Part shown: piece after piece, positions 59,501 through 64,000 of the stretch | Numbering within the stretch: the first letter of the stretch is position 1 | Layout: each line of letters starts with the position of its first letter | From: Okapia johnstoni | Taxonomy: Eukaryota; Chordata; Mammalia; Artiodactyla; Giraffidae | Length of the DNA stretch: 64,000 nt | Assembly: GCA_024291935.2 (NCBI GenBank) | Contig: JAGTYA010000024.1 | Coordinates: forward strand, 2,046,001 to 2,110,000 | Reading direction: 5' to 3' | Position numbers and translations under genes: made by a program | The notes under the pieces: model-generated | What the model saw: the letters and a program-made list of their open reading frames with translations, nothing else | Databases searched by the model: none | What the model was told of the DNA's origin: nothing

Positions 59501-60678
59501 TGTGACGTGTCTGGCACTGTCCAGGCTCACAGTGAGCAGTGCGGTTTGGAAGGAGAGTGTGGAGCCTTGTGGCAGGAGGAGGCTGGGCCGCTCTTCCCAT
59601 CAAGCTGACTCGAGCTTCTCCTCCAAGACTTCATCCTCTCCCCCGAGGCCCTCCCCGGTGGGTGCACCTGTCTCAGCACTTGCTACCCCATCCGACCCTC
59701 AGTCACAGTCCACGTTCAATTATGTGACAACCAACCCCCAGAAGGACTGGACTGTGTTTCATTCATTTCTATACTTCCGACATACAGATAGCAGGAGAAG
59801 CCATCAAAGGTCCTTACAGAGGGCCGTGTCATCAGGCTTGTGTTTAGAAGGATGACTCAGCTGTGTTATGGAGAGTGGATTAGAGCGAGCAGAGCCAAGG
59901 AACTAGAGCGTGTCGGTGTCCTCGAGAGAAATAGTGAGCGGTTACAAAGAGCAGCCAAGGCCCGGGAGGCTGGCAGGGAGCAAGCTCGGCTCTTGTCAAG
60001 GCCCTGGCTCTGCTCTTCTCAGGTCTTTTGAGTCTGCTTCCTTCCTGAGCTGGCTCCCTCCTCGGGCTGGTAGCAAGCAGGTTGCAACAGTTCTGGCCCT
60101 CGCGCTCCAAAGCACCCAGCAAACATTGGCCTCCACTGGATCACATGTCCGTTCCTGAACCCATTCCTAGGGCCAGGAAATGCCATGCACTGACTGGCTT
60201 AGGTTCCAGTTACTGGAATGTGTGTGAGGTCACCTTAGAACTGCCAGGCCCAGCCCTGGAGACTGGATCTGCTTCCCTCTGAGTCCCCTGGCCTGGGGCG
60301 GGAGGGTGTAGCAAAATGAAGCTAGAGTCTCGTGAGGAAGGAGGAAGTGACTGCTGGACATGCTCTTACGTCCACAGAGAGACCAGTTGGACTGATTCAT
60401 TCATGTAGAACTGTGCACATAGTAGGTGCCTACACACACCCACACAACCTGAACACCTGCAGGACACGCCTTGTGGATTGCTTTATCTGGGAAACAGCGT
60501 ATCATCACCCTGAATTGATATCCAACCTCTCACGGAGGACCCCACACCCCCACACCCCTAACCTCAGACTCTACATTTCTTGACCTTTCCTTCGATCTTG
60601 TGATTGACTGTTCCATCTCCAAGATCATATACAACTTACTCTCTGACCACAGCCCCCAGGCCCTCCCACTCCCTCATC
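56576..60678. other. Unique intron
   Basis: About 4.1 kb with no recognised repeat of any size and no gene. The 193-codon frame at 59274-59855 and the 115-codon minus frame at 59256-59603 overlap on opposite strands, lack known domains and lack splice context. 60400-60450 has an L2/MIR-like end ('gtgcacatagtaggtgccta'). Confidence 0.5.
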
Positions 60679-62440
60679 CAGTTCAGTTCAGTTCAGTTCA
60701 GTTGCTCAGTCGTGTCCAACTCTTTGCGACCCCATGGACTGCAGCACACCAGACTTCCCTGTCCATCACCAGCTCCCGGAGTTTACCCAAACTCATGTCC
60801 ATTGAGTCGGTGATGCCATCCAACCATCTCATCCTCTGTCGTCCTGTTCTCCTCCTGCCTTCAATCTTTCCCAGCATCAGGGTCAGCAAATGAGTCAGCT
60901 CTTCGCATCAGGTGGTCAAAGTATTGGAATTTCAGCTTCAACATCAGTCCTTCCAATGAACATTCAGGACTGATCTCCTTTAGGATGGACTGGTTGGATC
61001 TCCTTGCAGTCCAAGGGACTCTCAAGAGTCTTCTCCAACACCACAGTTCAAAAGCATCAATTCTTCAGCACTCAGCTTTCTTTATAGTCCAACTCTCACA
61101 TCCATACATGACTACTGGAAAACCATAGCCTTGACTAGATAGACCTTTGTTGGCAAAGTAATGTCTGCTTTTTGATATGCTGTCTAGATTGGTCATAACT
61201 TTTCTTCCAAGACGTAAATGTCTTTTAATTTCATGGCTACAATCACCATCTGCAGTGATTTGGGAGCCCAAAAAAATAAAGTTTGCCACTGTTTCCCCAT
61301 CTATTTGCCATGAAGTGATAGAACCAGATGCCATGATCTTTGTTTTCTGAATGTTGAGCTTTAAGCCAACTTTTTCACTCTCCTCTCTCACTTTCATCAA
61401 GAGGCTCTTTAGTTCCTCTTTACTTCCTTCCATAAGGGTGGTGTCATCTGCATATCTGAGGTTATTGATATTTCTCCTGGCAATCTTGATTCCAGCTTGT
61501 GCTTCTTCCAGCCCAGCATTTCTCTTGATGTACTCTGCATATAAGTTAAATAAGCAGGGTGACAATATACAGCCTTGATGTACTCCTTTTCCTATTTGGA
61601 ACCAGTCTGTTGTTCCATGTCCAGTTCTAACTGTTGCTTCCTGACCTGCATACAGATTTCTCAAGAGGCAGGTCAGGTGGTCTGGTATTCCCATCTCTTC
61701 AATAATTTTCCACAGTTTATTGTGATCCACACAGTCAAAGGCTTTGGTGTAGTCAATAAAGCAGAAATAGATGTTTTTCTGGAACTCTCTTGCTTTTTTG
61801 ATCCAGCAGATGTTGGCAATTTGATCTCTGGTTCCTCTGCCTTTTCTAAAACCAGCTTGAACATCTGGAAGTTCACGGTTCACGTATTGCTGAAGCCTGG
61901 CTTGGAGAATTTTGAGCATTACTTTGCTAGCGTGTGAGATGAGTGCAATTGTGCAGTAGTTTGAGCATTCTTTGGCATTGCCTTTCTTAGGGATTGGAAT
62001 GAAAACTGACCTTTTCCAGTCCTGTGGCCACTGCTGAGTTTTCCAAATTTACTGGCATATAGAGTGCAACACTTTCACAGAATCATCTTTTAGGATTTGA
62101 AGTAGCTCAACTGGAATTCCATTACCTCCACTAGCTTTGTTCGTAGTGATGCTTCCTTAGGCCCACTTGACTTCACATTACAGGATGTCTGGCTCTAGGT
62201 GAGTGATCACACCATTATGATTATCTGGCTCATGATGATCTTTTTTGTATAGTTCTTCTGTGTATTCTTGCCACCTCTTCTTAATATTGTCTGCTTCTCT
62301 TAGGTCCATACCATTTCTGTCCTTTATTGAGCCCATCTTTGGATGAAATGTTCCCTTGGTATCTCTGATTTTCTTGAAGAGATCTCTAGTCTTTCCCATT
62401 CTGTTGTTTTCCTCTATTTCCACTGATCACTGAGGAAGAC
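60679..62440 (-). mobile_element. BovB (RTE) LINE, 3' part
   Basis: The 3' end starts with (TTCAG)n at 60680-60700. The minus strand carries a 284-codon open stretch (61065-61919) of the BovB reverse transcriptase: QAGFRKGRGTRDQIAN, CFIDYTKAFDCVDHNKLW, GVHQGCILSPCLFNLY and the catalytic RYADDTTLMEGS. BovB moves by target-primed reverse transcription using its own endonuclease and reverse transcriptase, and it supplies Bov-tA/Bov-A2 SINEs. Frames upstream of 61919 are broken. The element continues at 63256 beyond an L1 insertion. Confidence 0.95.
61065..61919 (-). pseudogene. BovB reverse transcriptase, partial open frame
   Basis: 284 codons cover the fingers and palm of an RTE-type reverse transcriptase, with the YADD active site kept, and run on toward the thumb, ending at a stop within the WTIKKAEC region. 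The full BovB protein is about 1,000 residues, so the N-terminal endonuclease part is cut off by frameshifts and by the L1 insertion at 62441. It is the longest repeat-derived frame in the window and is not expected to be functional. Confidence 0.9.
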
Positions 62441-63255
62441 TTTCTTTTTCTTTTTTTTTAATAAATTTATTTATTTTAGTTGGGTGCTAATTACTTTACA
62501 ATATTGTAGTGGTTTTTGCCATACATTGACATGAATCAGCCATGGGTTTACATGTGCTCCCCATCCTGAACCACCCTCCCACCTCCCTCCCCATCCCATC
62601 CCTCTGGGTCATCCCATTGCCCCAGCCCTGAGCATTTGTCTCATGCATTGAACCTGGAATGGTGTTCTGTTTTACATAGATAATATACGTGTTTCAATGC
62701 TATTCTCTCAGAACGTCCCACCCTCGTCTTCTCCCTCAGAGTCCATAAGACTGTTCTATGCATCTATGTCTCTTATTCTGTCTCGCATATAGGGTTTTTG
62801 TTACCATCTTTCAAATTCCATATATATGCATTAGTATACTGTATTGGTGTTTTTCTTTCTGGCTTACTTCACTCTGTATAATGGGCTCCAGTTTCATCCA
62901 TCTCAATAGAATTGATTCAAATGTATTCTTTTCAATGGCTGAGTAATATTCCATTGTGTATATGTACCACAGCTTCCTTATCCATTCGTCTGCTGATGGA
63001 CATCTAGGTTGCTTCCATGTCCTGGTTATTATAAACAGTGCTGCGATGAGCATTGGGGTACATGCGTCTTTCAATTCTGGTTTCCTCGGTGTGTATGCCC
63101 AGCAGTGGGATTGCTGGATCATATGGCAGTTCTATTCCCAGTTTTTTAAGGAATCTCCACACTGTTCTCCGTAGTGGCTGTACTAGTTTGCATTCCCACC
63201 AACAGTGTAAGAGGGTTCCCTTTTCTCCACACCCTCTCCAGCATTTATTGCTTGT
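62441..63255 (-). mobile_element. L1 LINE 3' fragment nested in BovB
   Basis: Poly-T at about 62449-62459 marks the L1 tail; the minus strand 62811-63122 encodes the ORF2 C-terminus (YTMEYYSAIEKN, KQPRCPSADEWIRKLWYIY). It is the same L1 family as 27042-35926 and aligns with 27100-27930. No long target-site duplication is visible. Confidence 0.93.
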
Positions 63256-64000
63256 AGACTGTTCTTTGGAACTCTGCATTCAAATGGGTATATATTTCCT
63301 TTTCTCCTTTGCATTTGGCTTCTCTTTTCTCAGCTATTTGTAAGGCCTCCTCAGACAGCCATTTTGCTTTTTTGCATTTCTTTTTCTTGGGGATGATCTT
63401 GATCCCTGTCTCCTGTACAATGTCACAAACCTCCTTCCATAGTTCATCAGGCACTCTGTCTATCAGATATAGCCCCTTAAACCTGTTTCTCACTTCCGCT
63501 GTATAATTATTAGGGATTTGATTTAGGTCATACCTGAATGGTCTGGTGGTTTTCCCTACTTTCTTCAATTTAAGTCTGAATTTGGCAATAACGAGTTCAT
63601 GATCTGAGCCACAGTCAGCTCCCAGTCTTGTTTTTGCTGACTGTATAGAGCTTCTCCATCTTCAGCTGCAAAGCATATAATCAATATGATTTCGGTATTA
63701 ACCATCTGTGATGTCCTTGTGTAGAGTCTTCTCTTGTGTTGTTGGAAGAGGGTGTTTGCTATGACCAGTGCATTTTCTTGGCAGAACTTTATTAGCCTTT
63801 GCCCTGCTTCATTCTGTACTCCAAGGCCAAATTTGCCTGTTACTCCAGGTGTTTCTTGACTTCCTACTTTTGCATTCAAGTCCCCTATAATAATGAAGAC
63901 ATCTTTTTGGGTGTTAATTCTAGAAGGTCTTATAGTTCTTCATAGAACTGTTCGACTTCAGCTTCTTCAGAGTTACTGGTCAGGGCATAGACTTGGATTA
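63256..64000 (-). mobile_element. BovB LINE, upstream part
   Basis: The minus strand gives the endonuclease-to-linker region of BovB in two open pieces, 63245-63568 ([20 protein letters not shown]) and 63565-63879 (MNAKVGSQETPGVTGKFGLG). They overlap in different frames, so a frameshift lies near 63566. The element runs off the window end. Confidence 0.92.

Noticed and set aside
59274..59855. 193-codon open frame
   Set aside because: No recognised domain, overlaps frames on the other strand, and no exon boundaries support it.

Overview
The window is nuclear DNA from a ruminant, most probably a bovid. It is packed with BovB (RTE) LINEs, Bov-tA and Bov-A2 SINEs built on BovB sequence, and CHR-type tRNA-derived SINEs, on a background of older mammalian L1, L2, MIR and LTR remnants. 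I see no bacterial, plasmid or CRISPR content. Species cannot be settled from the sequence alone.

The only cellular gene I can support is DIS3L2, the 3'-5' exoribonuclease that degrades oligouridylated RNA. It runs on the + strand and is present only in part. Two coding exons are clear, both phase 0 with canonical splice sites: 2114-2221 (36 codons) and 20437-20670 (78 codons). They read continuously into one another and both belong to the RNB catalytic domain. The 18.2 kb between them is intron, and everything after 20670 is read here as the next intron, because I could not find the following exon. The first 2113 bases are also intron.

By region: 1-20 kb holds scattered SINEs, an old HAL1-like element (about 3.3-5.1 kb), L2 fragments (9.6-11.6 kb) and a decayed endogenous retrovirus with two LTRs in opposite orientation (14.3-16.5 kb). 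21-27 kb is SINE/BovB rich. 27.04-35.93 kb is a nearly full-length L1 in reverse orientation, inserted into the 3' end of a BovB with a recognisable target-site duplication. Its 5' UTR has about five GC-rich monomers that alternate in two types. 36-43 kb is mostly unique intron with a perfect 3 x 80 bp tandem repeat at 38.6 kb. 43.2-45.7 kb is an old L1 hosting a BovB fragment and a FAU (ubiquitin-like/RPS30) processed pseudogene. 46-60.6 kb is mainly unique intron with MIR and Bov-tA copies, and 60.7-64 kb is a BovB LINE in reverse orientation split by a younger L1 3' fragment.

I did not find a new biological system. The points most worth checking are the alternating-monomer L1 promoter region, the combination of intact CpG-rich sequence with dense small indels in that same L1 (possible uncorrected assembly sequence), the 80 bp array, a local inverted duplication inside a SINE, and two SINEs that used the same target site.
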